This document shows positions 1 through 6,056 of a stretch of DNA of 6,471 nt, in pieces (positions within the stretch are counted from its first letter, which is position 1; every line of letters begins with the position of its first letter). Below the pieces are notes generated by a model. It ran no database searches. It saw nothing but the letters and a program-made list of their open reading frames with translations, and had not been told where the DNA came from. The DNA is from Ignavibacteria bacterium (GTDB lineage Bacteria > Bacteroidota > Ignavibacteria > Tepidaquicellales > OLB5), in the NCBI GenBank assembly GCA_027492415.1, contig JAPUEV010000318.1, positions 1-6,471 of the forward strand. The letters run 5' to 3'. The position numbers and the translations under genes were made by a program.

Positions 1-813
1 GGGTGACTGCTGTGAATACCAAAGGTCACCGCCGTTTGTAGTTCTTAATATCACTGATGAATATCCTACCGCATTGCCTGTCATAGCGTTAGCAAATGAA
101 ACTGCATTCAGTGTATTTGCAACCGGTGTTGTCTGCGGCTCCCAGCTTACTGCGCCATCGGTAGTTTTTAAAATTGGGCCGTTTGAGCCTGAAACAAAAC
201 CTGTCATCGCGTCAACAAATGAAATTCCGTAAAGATCTGCAGTTGTGCCGCTTGAAAGATTGTTGAATGTTGCGCCTGCATCAGTTGTGTAGAGCATCAA
301 CCCGTAAAATCCAAGTACAATAGCGTTGCTGCCGCCAATAAATTTTACAGTGTTAAGGCTAACGGCCGGAATTCCCGGAACCTGTATCCATGATGCGCCG
401 GCATTGGTAGTTCTTAAAAGTGTGCCAACATACCCGGAAATTAATCCTGTGTTTGCATCTTTGAAGCTTACCGAATAATAGGGAATAAAGTTAGAGCCGC
501 CCTGCTGGCTCCACGCACCGCCTGTGTTGGTTGTGCGGAGTATCTTTTGCGGGTAACCGACTGCGCATGCAGTACTATTATTTATCATATGGATTCCGCC
601 AAGCCAGTAAGTATTGTTCTGATTCACCTGGCTCCATGTTAAGCCGCCGTTTACGGTCTTAATTATCCTGCCTGCTTCACCACAGGCCATGCCTGTGCTG
701 ATATCTGCAAATGAAACGCCGTAAATTATATCTGTATGGCCGGAGGGTCTGACCTGCCATTGAGCAAATAATGATACTGGAAGTAAAATGAAAAGAAGTA
801 AAGTGGTTTTCAT
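1..813 (-). CDS. Secreted Ycf48/BNR-like beta-propeller protein (3' end outside window)
   Basis: The gene reads leftward from the ATG at 813 and stays open for 271 codons to the window edge, so its C-terminus is missing. Residues 1-17 (MKTTLLLFILLPVSLFA) form a typical signal peptide, with likely cleavage before QWQ. The rest is a run of beta-propeller repeats of the type VSF-x-D-x-x-TG-x-x-x-G ... (I/L)-x-(R/K)TT(N/D)-x-G-x-x-W. The closing aromatic falls at W60, W101, W142, F183, W224 and W265, and the opening one at F35, M76, F117, F158, F199 and F240, a strict 41-residue spacing. This pattern is characteristic of Ycf48/BNR-type propellers, which are common in exported proteins of Ignavibacteria and Bacteroidota. 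Such proteins are often named 'photosystem II stability factor-like', but that function should not be inferred here. The missing end could carry more blades and a T9SS sorting domain. No Shine-Dalgarno sequence is evident before the ATG. The actual ligand or role is unknown. Confidence 0.85.
   Translation of the reverse strand, partial: MKTTLLLFILLPVSLFAQWQVRPSGHTDIIYGVSFADISTGMACGEAGRIIKTVNGGLTWSQVNQNNTYWLGGIHMINNSTACAVGYPQKILRTTNTGGAWSQQGGSNFIPYYSVSFKDANTGLISGYVGTLLRTTNAGASWIQVPGIPAVSLNTVKFIGGSNAIVLGFYGLMLYTTDAGATFNNLSSGTTADLYGISFVDAMTGFVSGSNGPILKTTDGAVSWEPQTTPVANTLNAVSFANAMTGNAVGYSSVILRTTNGGDLWYSQQSP
19..726 (-). repeat. Six propeller repeats with exact 123-bp period
   Basis: Six consecutive protein repeats of exactly 41 residues (123 bp) lie between about residues 30 and 265 of the leftward propeller gene. 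Each has an early aromatic or hydrophobic anchor (F35, M76, F117, F158, F199, F240), a G-rich turn, a (R/K/Y)TT(N/D) strand and a closing W or F. Conservation is at the amino-acid level; the DNA copies have diverged, so this is not a recent tandem duplication. Confidence 0.8.
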
Positions 814-858
814 ATCAGGCTTATTTATTATTGTATAATATAAAATAATAAATAAATT

Positions 859-886
859 CAATAATAGGTAAGTGAAATTTAATCAA
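859..886 (-). promoter_or_regulatory. Possible promoter of the propeller gene
   Basis: Reading leftward, TTG (886-884) is followed by 17 bases and TATTATTG (866-859). This resembles the Bacteroidota promoter (TTTG or TTG, then TAnnTTTG) with one mismatch in the second box. It would leave a leader of roughly 40 bases before the ATG at 813. The region is very AT-rich, so chance matches are likely, and an alternative box TAAATTTC lies slightly further upstream. Confidence 0.25.
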
Positions 887-901
887 TATGTTAAAAAACT
901 G

Positions 902-951
902 CTAAAAAAACCAAAAATAAAAGCAAAAGGCAGAACTCGTCTGCCTTTTGC
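902..951 (-). terminator. Intrinsic terminator of the beta-helix gene
   Basis: A perfect 11-bp stem, GCAAAAGGCAG (923-933) pairing with CTGCCTTTTGC (941-951), encloses a 7-base loop. On the minus strand the stem is followed at once by a U-rich tract (TTTTATTTTTGG then seven T, 922-904). This is the classical rho-independent form. It lies 53 bases past the stop codon at 1005-1007. The plus strand has no T-tract after the stem, so termination acts on leftward transcription only. It separates the two leftward genes into independent units. Confidence 0.88.
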
Positions 952-1004
952 GGGGGATATGTAACTGTTTTCCTCTAATAGAGAAATAACAAATTATAAA
1001 ACAA

Positions 1005-4000
1005 TTATTTTACTAATATCAGTTTCATTGTTTTGGTAAATGAATTACCATCGCCGGCTGATGCAGTAAGCCTGTAGAAATATACACCGCTTGCAAGATT
1101 TGAACCGTTGAACTCTGCTGTATAAAAACCGCCGTCCATATCTTTATCAACAAGTGATGCCACTTCTTTGCCTGATATATCGTAGACTTTTAAAGTTACT
1201 TTAGAACTGAACGGAATCTGGAAATCTACCTTTGAGGTCGGATTTGACGGATTCGGATAGTTCTGGAAAAGCTCAGCTGCTTTTGGCGAGCCTATAATAA
1301 CATCAGACGGGGTATTTAAATTATGGTATTCAAAATTACCGTTAAGATCTACCTGTTTCAGCCTGTACTGGTATTTACCGGTTGTAAGCTTGCGGTCAGA
1401 ATAATTATAAACGTTGTGCTCGTTTGTGGTACCGTGCCCGTTAACAAATGAGATCTTTTCCCAGGTGTTATAGGATTTTGATACGCTGTTATATGCTCTT
1501 CTTTCAATATCAAATCCTTTATTGTTAAGCTCAGAGCATGTTTCCCAAACAAGATCTGCCTGGCGGTTAATTACGCTTGCTGTAAAAGAGCATAATTCGA
1601 CCGGAAGGGGACTGGTCTGATCGGTTAAAGCATAATCAGAAAAGCTGTTCATGCCCCTGGTTGTGATTACTTCAGATGCATAGTTAAGTTCACTCTGCCA
1701 AACGCCTGTACCCGGTGTGGAAAATACTTCCCATGTGCCGTTGTATTTTGCAAGCCTTGTATTTGCAGAAGGTGAGCTTATTGAATATGTTTCGTGTGTT
1801 CCGAAATTAATTGAAATATTATAAGTTGCTGCTGTTAATGTACCTGTCGGATTTATCTGCCAGTATGAATTTGAATAGCCTCCGCCCAATACACCCGGGT
1901 GATTTACACCTGAATAATATCTTACATTTAGTGCAGAAGGATATGAAGAGCCGCCTGTTCCCCATGTAACAACAGCAATTGTTCTTCCCCAAAGTGTGTA
2001 AGTTGATGTCACACCACTTCCGGGGGTCAGATCCACTGTTGCCAGCGGGTTATTGGGTGGTGTTGCAGCAAACTCATCGCTGCCGATATCTGTTACACCG
2101 CCTGCTACTGTGACTGATCTTGTTGTGCCGTTATAATCTGTGCTGCTGCCGGCTATTGCCATACCTTTACCTGAAACTATCCATGCTTCCCAGTTACCTG
2201 ATTTTATGGTCAGGTCTCCGGTGGCAATATTTGTGAAAAGATTTGACGGAGTTAAGCTTCCTGTTGTAGTGCTCCATGTATGTTTATCGCCCAGTGATGA
2301 ATCTCTCCACTGCTGTATTGTCTGGTCTGTTGTGCCCCAGATAGCGATCTTGGATGAGTTGGGTGCCAGGTAAACATTGTAATCTGATGATGTGTTTGTC
2401 CAGTTAGCATAACCAACTTCATTGCCCATAGCGTAATGGCTGCCTGAGCCGCCTATTCTTGCATTAATAAATAAATTGTTCCTTAAAGATGCATTGGTTG
2501 CCCACGATAATAGCGGTCTGTCATAAGCATATGAATTTGCGCTTCCTGAAGAAGTTGAGCCGCCTACATAAACTGAGTTATAATAGAATAAGCTCGGGAA
2601 TTCAGCTTCATCATGAATACCTTTTAATTCCGCTCCGTTTGTTGAAGCATCTGTTAAAGGAAGATTTTCCTTGCTTAAGTCTGTATTAACTGTATTTGCC
2701 TCTTTTACATAATCTGCTGCAATTACCGGGTTTTCTTTTGGTGTTACCCCGGGTTCCTGCAATGAATTGCTGTTATTGTTATTATGGAAATTATCCAGAG
2801 CTTCGCCGTTGGTTAAGGCGATCTGGTTATTGAATATATTCCAGCTACCCCAGAATGCGTTTATACCCCATATCTTTGGAGCGCCTGAAGTTGAGGCATG
2901 ATTCAGGTTGTATATCCTGTTCTTTTCAAATGTTCCTTTTGCTACATTGTTGTAAAATCCAAAACCCACAACATATGAATCAGAATTATCAGTTCCGTAT
3001 AAACCTGAAATTGTATTTCCTGAAATTGTTTGAGAAACAGCACTTGACCCTGTAAATAAGCCGATAAGCGAAGTATTATCAGGGAACCTGTCTGTGCTGG
3101 AGCTTGCTGAATATAAATTGCTTATCGTATTGTTTGTTACCATTAATGAAGCAGATGTGCTTCTTGCCTGGTAAATACCTCTTATCCTTGAAGAAGATGA
3201 ATTATTTGTCTGGTTAAAGTTAGAAACTGTATTCCCGCTGATTGTTGCCAATATTGTGTTAACCTGGCTGTGAATACCTGTAAGCTGGAATGCAAATGAA
3301 GTTGATGTCTGCTGAATACTGTTTGAAGTTGATGAGCTTCCAACGGTATTATTGTTTATTGTAATATCAGTTGTTGGTGTACCTGAATAATAAATGCACT
3401 CCAGGCGTACTGTTTTATTGTTTGTTCCGCCAATACTTACAGAACCGACAGTATTATTGTTAACGTTACCGGTTGAAGTATGTATTATGCCTCTTGTGAT
3501 GATATTATCTGTGGTACCTTTTATTGTTAATGTGATATTACCTGTTGAAGAGCTGCTGCCAATAATGTTACCTGATGTAGTGCCTATATTTACAAGGCCT
3601 GATTCAACAATAATTCCTGCAAAGTATGTAACACCTGCACTTGATGGTGTAGTTGTAAAATTTATGTTTGCTATTGTATTTCCGTTTACGTTTGAAGATG
3701 TTGTTGAGCCGGCTGTCTGGAACCTGATAAAGTAAATACCATTAGACTGGTTGCCATCAACAGTCCATGCAGTTCCTCCGCAGCTTGCAGAGCTTCCTCC
3801 TAAGTAATTGTTGCTAATGGTGATATTGTTTGCAACAGAAGTATTAACATTTATAACATTCCACACAGTAGATGATGTAGGTGTTTTTGTTGTTGTCTGG
3901 TAAATACTGTTGCCTGTTATAGTAAAATCGGTGCTGCCTGCTAAGAGCAGAATAGCCGAACATGTCTGTGCGTTCCTGTATACATCAGCAATTTCGTTGT

Positions 4001-4655
4001 TTGAAATTGTGATGTTATTATTGTATTTACCGCCTGTTGTTGTTCCGTTGGAAACAATTGCATTCTGCAGTGTACCGCCTGATGCGTCCTTCATGGTGCA
4101 GTATGAAATTGTATTGTTGTCATTTCCTGTTGTTCCGGTAGTAGTACTGAAATCAATGATACCGCTTGTACCTGATACTCTCATACCATCAACAACACAA
4201 TAAGTAATTGTATTAAGTGTAGCATCGTTAATAAAACGGAAAGTCTGCCCGCCGGTATTTGAATTTACAAATCTCAGGTACCTGCCTGTGCCGCCGACCC
4301 TTCCGTCAAATGTAACCCTGTCAGCGCCGTTAAGATCAATCAACGGCAAAGCAACATTACCTGATAAGTTTTTTACCGATGCAGTATTTGTCTGGATTTT
4401 TATGGTATAAGTACCTGACCATTGGTTCAGTGCTACCGCGCCGGTTTCTGTAATATTAGAAGTAATATTCACAGTTACGTTACCGCTTAAACCGTTAACG
4501 TTCACTGCGTTAAAAAATCCTGCCGCACCGGTTAATGTTGTATATGTCTGGCCGGAACCAACACTATACGTTCCGCTGAGCGGTGCTGAGTATGAAAAAT
4601 TTATAAGTATCGTAAATATTAAGATACCTAATGCTAACCTTGTATAGGTAAACAT
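1005..4655 (-). CDS. Secreted beta-helix protein with T9SS type A sorting domain
   Basis: This 1216-residue protein is probably exported by the Sec system and then moved to the cell surface or medium by type IX secretion. I place the start at the ATG at 4655, because GGAGG precedes it and the sequence then opens directly with a signal peptide (residues 1-23, hydrophobic core LALGILIFTILINF). An upstream in-frame ATG at 4694 would put 13 polar residues before it. Residues 24-110 contain the PLSGTYSVG...YTTLTGA module common in these proteins. Residues about 110-712 are an Asn/Thr/Ser-rich parallel beta-helix with recurring NNTIS, ITISNN and SGNTIS turns about 31-39 residues apart. A charged insertion sits at 618-672. 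Residues 869-1014 look like a beta-sandwich. Residues 1015-1125 resemble the fibronectin-like module (LPVELCSFTAS ... NNKGFDIERR). Residues 1126-1216 are the sorting domain, with FQNYPNPSNPTSKVDFQIP, VYDISGKEV, LASGVYFYRL and a basic end TKTMKLILVK. No catalytic motif was recognised; an adhesin-like, surface or polysaccharide-binding role is inference only. Confidence 0.9.
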   Translation of the reverse strand: MFTYTRLALGILIFTILINFSYSAPLSGTYSVGSGQTYTTLTGAAGFFNAVNVNGLSGNVTVNITSNITETGAVALNQWSGTYTIKIQTNTASVKNLSGNVALPLIDLNGADRVTFDGRVGGTGRYLRFVNSNTGGQTFRFINDATLNTITYCVVDGMRVSGTSGIIDFSTTTGTTGNDNNTISYCTMKDASGGTLQNAIVSNGTTTGGKYNNNITISNNEIADVYRNAQTCSAILLLAGSTDFTITGNSIYQTTTKTPTSSTVWNVINVNTSVANNITISNNYLGGSSASCGGTAWTVDGNQSNGIYFIRFQTAGSTTSSNVNGNTIANINFTTTPSSAGVTYFAGIIVESGLVNIGTTSGNIIGSSSSTGNITLTIKGTTDNIITRGIIHTSTGNVNNNTVGSVSIGGTNNKTVRLECIYYSGTPTTDITINNNTVGSSSTSNSIQQTSTSFAFQLTGIHSQVNTILATISGNTVSNFNQTNNSSSSRIRGIYQARSTSASLMVTNNTISNLYSASSSTDRFPDNTSLIGLFTGSSAVSQTISGNTISGLYGTDNSDSYVVGFGFYNNVAKGTFEKNRIYNLNHASTSGAPKIWGINAFWGSWNIFNNQIALTNGEALDNFHNNNNSNSLQEPGVTPKENPVIAADYVKEANTVNTDLSKENLPLTDASTNGAELKGIHDEAEFPSLFYYNSVYVGGSTSSGSANSYAYDRPLLSWATNASLRNNLFINARIGGSGSHYAMGNEVGYANWTNTSSDYNVYLAPNSSKIAIWGTTDQTIQQWRDSSLGDKHTWSTTTGSLTPSNLFTNIATGDLTIKSGNWEAWIVSGKGMAIAGSSTDYNGTTRSVTVAGGVTDIGSDEFAATPPNNPLATVDLTPGSGVTSTYTLWGRTIAVVTWGTGGSSYPSALNVRYYSGVNHPGVLGGGYSNSYWQINPTGTLTAATYNISINFGTHETYSISSPSANTRLAKYNGTWEVFSTPGTGVWQSELNYASEVITTRGMNSFSDYALTDQTSPLPVELCSFTASVINRQADLVWETCSELNNKGFDIERRAYNSVSKSYNTWEKISFVNGHGTTNEHNVYNYSDRKLTTGKYQYRLKQVDLNGNFEYHNLNTPSDVIIGSPKAAELFQNYPNPSNPTSKVDFQIPFSSKVTLKVYDISGKEVASLVDKDMDGGFYTAEFNGSNLASGVYFYRLTASAGDGNSFTKTMKLILVK
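1008..1280 (-). other. T9SS type A C-terminal sorting domain
   Basis: The last 91 residues of the leftward protein match the Por secretion system sorting domain. Motif A is the LFQNYPNPSNPTSKVDFQIP block, followed by the VYDISGKEVASL strand pair, the NLASGVYFYRL block and the terminal strand KTMKLILVK. In this family the domain directs the protein through the type IX translocon and is usually cleaved, with attachment to an anionic lipopolysaccharide or release. It implies that the genome encodes T9SS machinery (PorK-N, Sov/SprA, PorU) elsewhere; none is in this window. Confidence 0.9.
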
Positions 4656-4659
4656 ATTT

Positions 4660-4664
4660 CCTCC
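4660..4664 (-). promoter_or_regulatory. Ribosome binding site deciding the beta-helix gene start
   Basis: On the minus strand GGAGG (4664-4660) lies four bases before the ATG at 4655. It is a strong Shine-Dalgarno match in a group where many genes lack one, and the protein starting there opens with a clean signal peptide. It argues against the longer reading from the ATG at 4694. Confidence 0.75.
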
Positions 4665-4721
4665 ACTTTTTATTAATATATCCCCGTGATTCATAATAAT
4701 GTTTTTAGTTAATTAGATGTT

Positions 4722-4729
4722 CAAATTTA
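4722..4729 (-). promoter_or_regulatory. Candidate -10 box (TAAATTTG) of the beta-helix gene
   Basis: Reading leftward, TAAATTTG at 4729-4722 fits the Bacteroidota consensus TAnnTTTG exactly. Transcription would begin near 4715, giving a leader of about 60 bases that includes the GGAGG site. No clear TTTG/TTG partner is present at the usual distance upstream, so support rests on the one box and its position. Confidence 0.4.
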
Positions 4730-4854
4730 GCTAATGGAAAAGAGTTAAGTAATACCGTATTTAGGTTAGTTCCCGAATAAATTGTAAATTACTAAATATA
4801 CGTGAGCTAGAAAAATGAAAATTTTCAATTATAATTTATGGAATAAAAATTTGC

Positions 4855-4913
4855 TATTTTTGAGGTTTTGAGGGAATATATATTGAAGAATTCTCAATTT
4901 TTAAGTAATATTG
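4855..4913 (+). promoter_or_regulatory. Candidate promoter boxes of the hrcA-grpE operon
   Basis: Two boxes are possible. TATTTTTG at 4855-4862 matches TAnnTTTG exactly but lacks a good upstream TTG partner, and would put CIRCE about 65 bases into the transcript. TAATATTG at 4906-4913 has one mismatch and a TTG at 4883-4885, and would put the transcript start just before CIRCE, as is typical of CIRCE-controlled genes. I favour the second on architecture, but neither is certain. Confidence 0.3.
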
Positions 4914-4933
4914 TAGGGAACTATATTTTATTG

Positions 4934-4960
4934 TTAGCAATTAAGCTATATTAGTGCTAA
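4934..4960 (+). promoter_or_regulatory. CIRCE operator (HrcA binding site)
   Basis: TTAGCAATT (4934-4942), nine bases (AAGCTATAT), then TAGTGCTAA (4952-4960) reproduces the CIRCE layout TTAGCACTC-N9-GAGTGCTAA. Seven of nine left-arm bases and eight of nine right-arm bases match the consensus, and the spacer is exactly nine. It ends 20 bases before the preferred hrcA start. CIRCE is the known operator of HrcA, so its place directly upstream of hrcA indicates autoregulation: repression at normal temperature and release when HrcA loses activity under heat stress. The degenerate left arm may mean somewhat weaker binding. Confidence 0.88.
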
Positions 4961-4980
4961 AAGCAGAAGAACTGACTTAC

Positions 4981-6006
4981 ATGGAAGAACTTTCATACAG
5001 AGAAAAAGTAATTTTAAGGTGTATAATAGAGGAATTTATTCACAGTGCTGTACCTATTGGCTCAAGGTTCCTTTCCAAATCGACTGATATAAATCTTTCG
5101 CCGGCTACTATAAGGAATGTTATGAGCGACCTGGAAGACCTTAATTATTTAACTCATACACATACTTCAGCAGGCAGGGTGCCTACTGATAAAGGCTACA
5201 GGTACTTTGTGAACGAGTTAATGGAAACAGAGCCGCTTGTGCAGAATGAAAAAGATCTGTTGAGCTCACAAATTAATGACCCCGATATTGTTAAAGATGA
5301 AGTTTACAAAGAAGTATCAAGGATACTCGGAAGGCTTTCAAAGGAAATAAGCATCGTATCGCAGCCGTATTTATCACAGGGGATCTTTGAAAAGCTTGAG
5401 CTGATTAATCTTTCAACAACAAAGATACTTGTAGTAGTATCAATTAAATCAGGCTTAATGAGGACTCTGCTGTTCGATATCGAGTCCGGGATTACCCGTG
5501 AGAAGATGGAAAAAGCCACGAGGATATTAAACGAAAAGCTTGGCGGCTTAACTCTCACAGAGATAAGGAATACTTTCACCGAAAGGATCAGGGATATTCA
5601 AAGCGATTCCAAAGGCGTGCTGAAGGTATTCATAGATTCCATCGATAAGATATTCCAGGATGAAAAAGAAGGTATGACGCTGTATATCGGCGGAACAACG
5701 GAAATCCTTTCTCAGCCTGAATTTGGCGATACGCAGAATTACAGAAATATCATTGAGCTTACCGATGAGAAAAATATTGTTGTGCATGTGCTTAACAATA
5801 TGCCCGTTGATGTGAACGGTATATCAATATCTATTGGTGCAGAGAATAAGGATGAAAAGCTTAAGAACTACAGCATTATTTCATCAGAATATAATATTGG
5901 CGACGTAAAAGGCAGGGTAGCTTTAATAGGGCCAAAAAGAATGAATTACTCCAAAATGGTATCAATGCTGAACTTTACCTCAAAAATTATCACAGAAAAA
6001 GTATAA
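4981..6006 (+). CDS. hrcA: Heat-inducible transcription repressor HrcA
   Basis: This 341-residue protein is the repressor of class I heat-shock genes; it binds CIRCE as a dimer and in known systems needs GroEL to stay active. Residues 1-80 form the winged-helix DNA-binding region, with the family signatures VPIGSRFLSK (24-33), SPATIRNVMSDLEDLNYL (40-57) and HTSAGRVPTDKGYRYFV (61-77). The middle carries the GAF-like and dimerisation part (for example LYIGGTTEIL), and the end has ISISIGAEN and IGPKRMNYSKMVSML, also typical of HrcA. The length matches the family (about 340-350). I chose the ATG at 4981 over an in-frame GTG at 4954 because the GTG lies inside the CIRCE right arm and family members begin close to the REKVILR segment. 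No strong Shine-Dalgarno is present. The gene is followed after 50 bases by grpE on the same strand, without a terminator, as in many hrcA-grpE-dnaJ operons. Confidence 0.96.
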   Translation: MEELSYREKVILRCIIEEFIHSAVPIGSRFLSKSTDINLSPATIRNVMSDLEDLNYLTHTHTSAGRVPTDKGYRYFVNELMETEPLVQNEKDLLSSQINDPDIVKDEVYKEVSRILGRLSKEISIVSQPYLSQGIFEKLELINLSTTKILVVVSIKSGLMRTLLFDIESGITREKMEKATRILNEKLGGLTLTEIRNTFTERIRDIQSDSKGVLKVFIDSIDKIFQDEKEGMTLYIGGTTEILSQPEFGDTQNYRNIIELTDEKNIVVHVLNNMPVDVNGISISIGAENKDEKLKNYSIISSEYNIGDVKGRVALIGPKRMNYSKMVSMLNFTSKIITEKV

Positions 6007-6008
6007 AT

Positions 6009-6041
6009 AAAGAAAACATATAACAAAAGAAAACATACAAC
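6009..6041 (+). repeat. Short direct repeat in the hrcA-grpE gap
   Basis: AAAGAAAACATATAAC (6009-6024) is repeated as AAAGAAAACATACAAC (6026-6041), 15 of 16 bases identical with a 17-base period. It fills most of the 50-base gap between the two genes. The sequence is purine-rich and unstructured; it may be simple slippage or a translation-enhancing leader for grpE, which has no Shine-Dalgarno. Confidence 0.6.
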
Positions 6042-6056
6042 ACTGCACAGAAAATT

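Larger units (their letters stand above)
4656..4980. other. Divergent intergenic control region
   Basis: This AT-rich stretch separates the leftward beta-helix gene from the rightward hrcA operon. It contains the GGAGG site and TAAATTTG box for leftward expression, candidate -10 boxes TATTTTTG (4855-4862) and TAATATTG (4906-4913) for rightward expression, a 12-bp perfect palindrome TGAAAATTTTCA (4816-4827) of unknown meaning, and the CIRCE operator at 4934-4960. No gene was found in it. Confidence 0.6.

Noticed and set aside
1..813. Photosystem II assembly function for the propeller gene
   Set aside because: Similarity to Ycf48 repeats is structural. The protein has a signal peptide, lies next to a T9SS cargo gene in an apparent non-cyanobacterial genome, and nothing links it to photosynthesis.
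1358..1552. Minus-strand 64-codon frame within the 3' part of the beta-helix gene
   Set aside because: It is an alternative frame of the same strand inside a strongly supported domain (fibronectin-like module) and has no family signature.
2140..4203. Several plus-strand open frames of 66-113 codons (2140-2373, 2489-2689, 2855-3055, 3394-3735, 3910-4203)
   Set aside because: They lie antisense to the beta-helix gene. Their Val/Leu/Ile/Pro-rich composition is what the complement of Asn/Thr/Gly-rich codons yields, and none shows a domain or a ribosome binding site.
2600..4600. Possible CRISPR or DNA-level tandem repeat from recurring ATTGTT/GTATT stretches
   Set aside because: The recurrence reflects codons for NNTI/NTV turns in the beta-helix; there is no uniform repeat-spacer structure, and the reading frame is continuous.
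4656..4694. N-terminal extension of the beta-helix protein from the ATG at 4694
   Set aside because: The extra 13 residues would precede the signal peptide, and the GGAGG site points to the ATG at 4655.
4815..4871. Plus-strand 18-codon frame (MKIFNYNLWNKNLLFLRF) upstream of hrcA
   Set aside because: It has no Shine-Dalgarno sequence, is very short and lies in AT-rich control DNA; it is not supportable as a leader peptide without conservation data.
5304..5787. Minus-strand open frames inside hrcA (5304-5579 and 5548-5787)
   Set aside because: Both are antisense shadows of a well-supported HrcA coding region, with no recognisable protein features.
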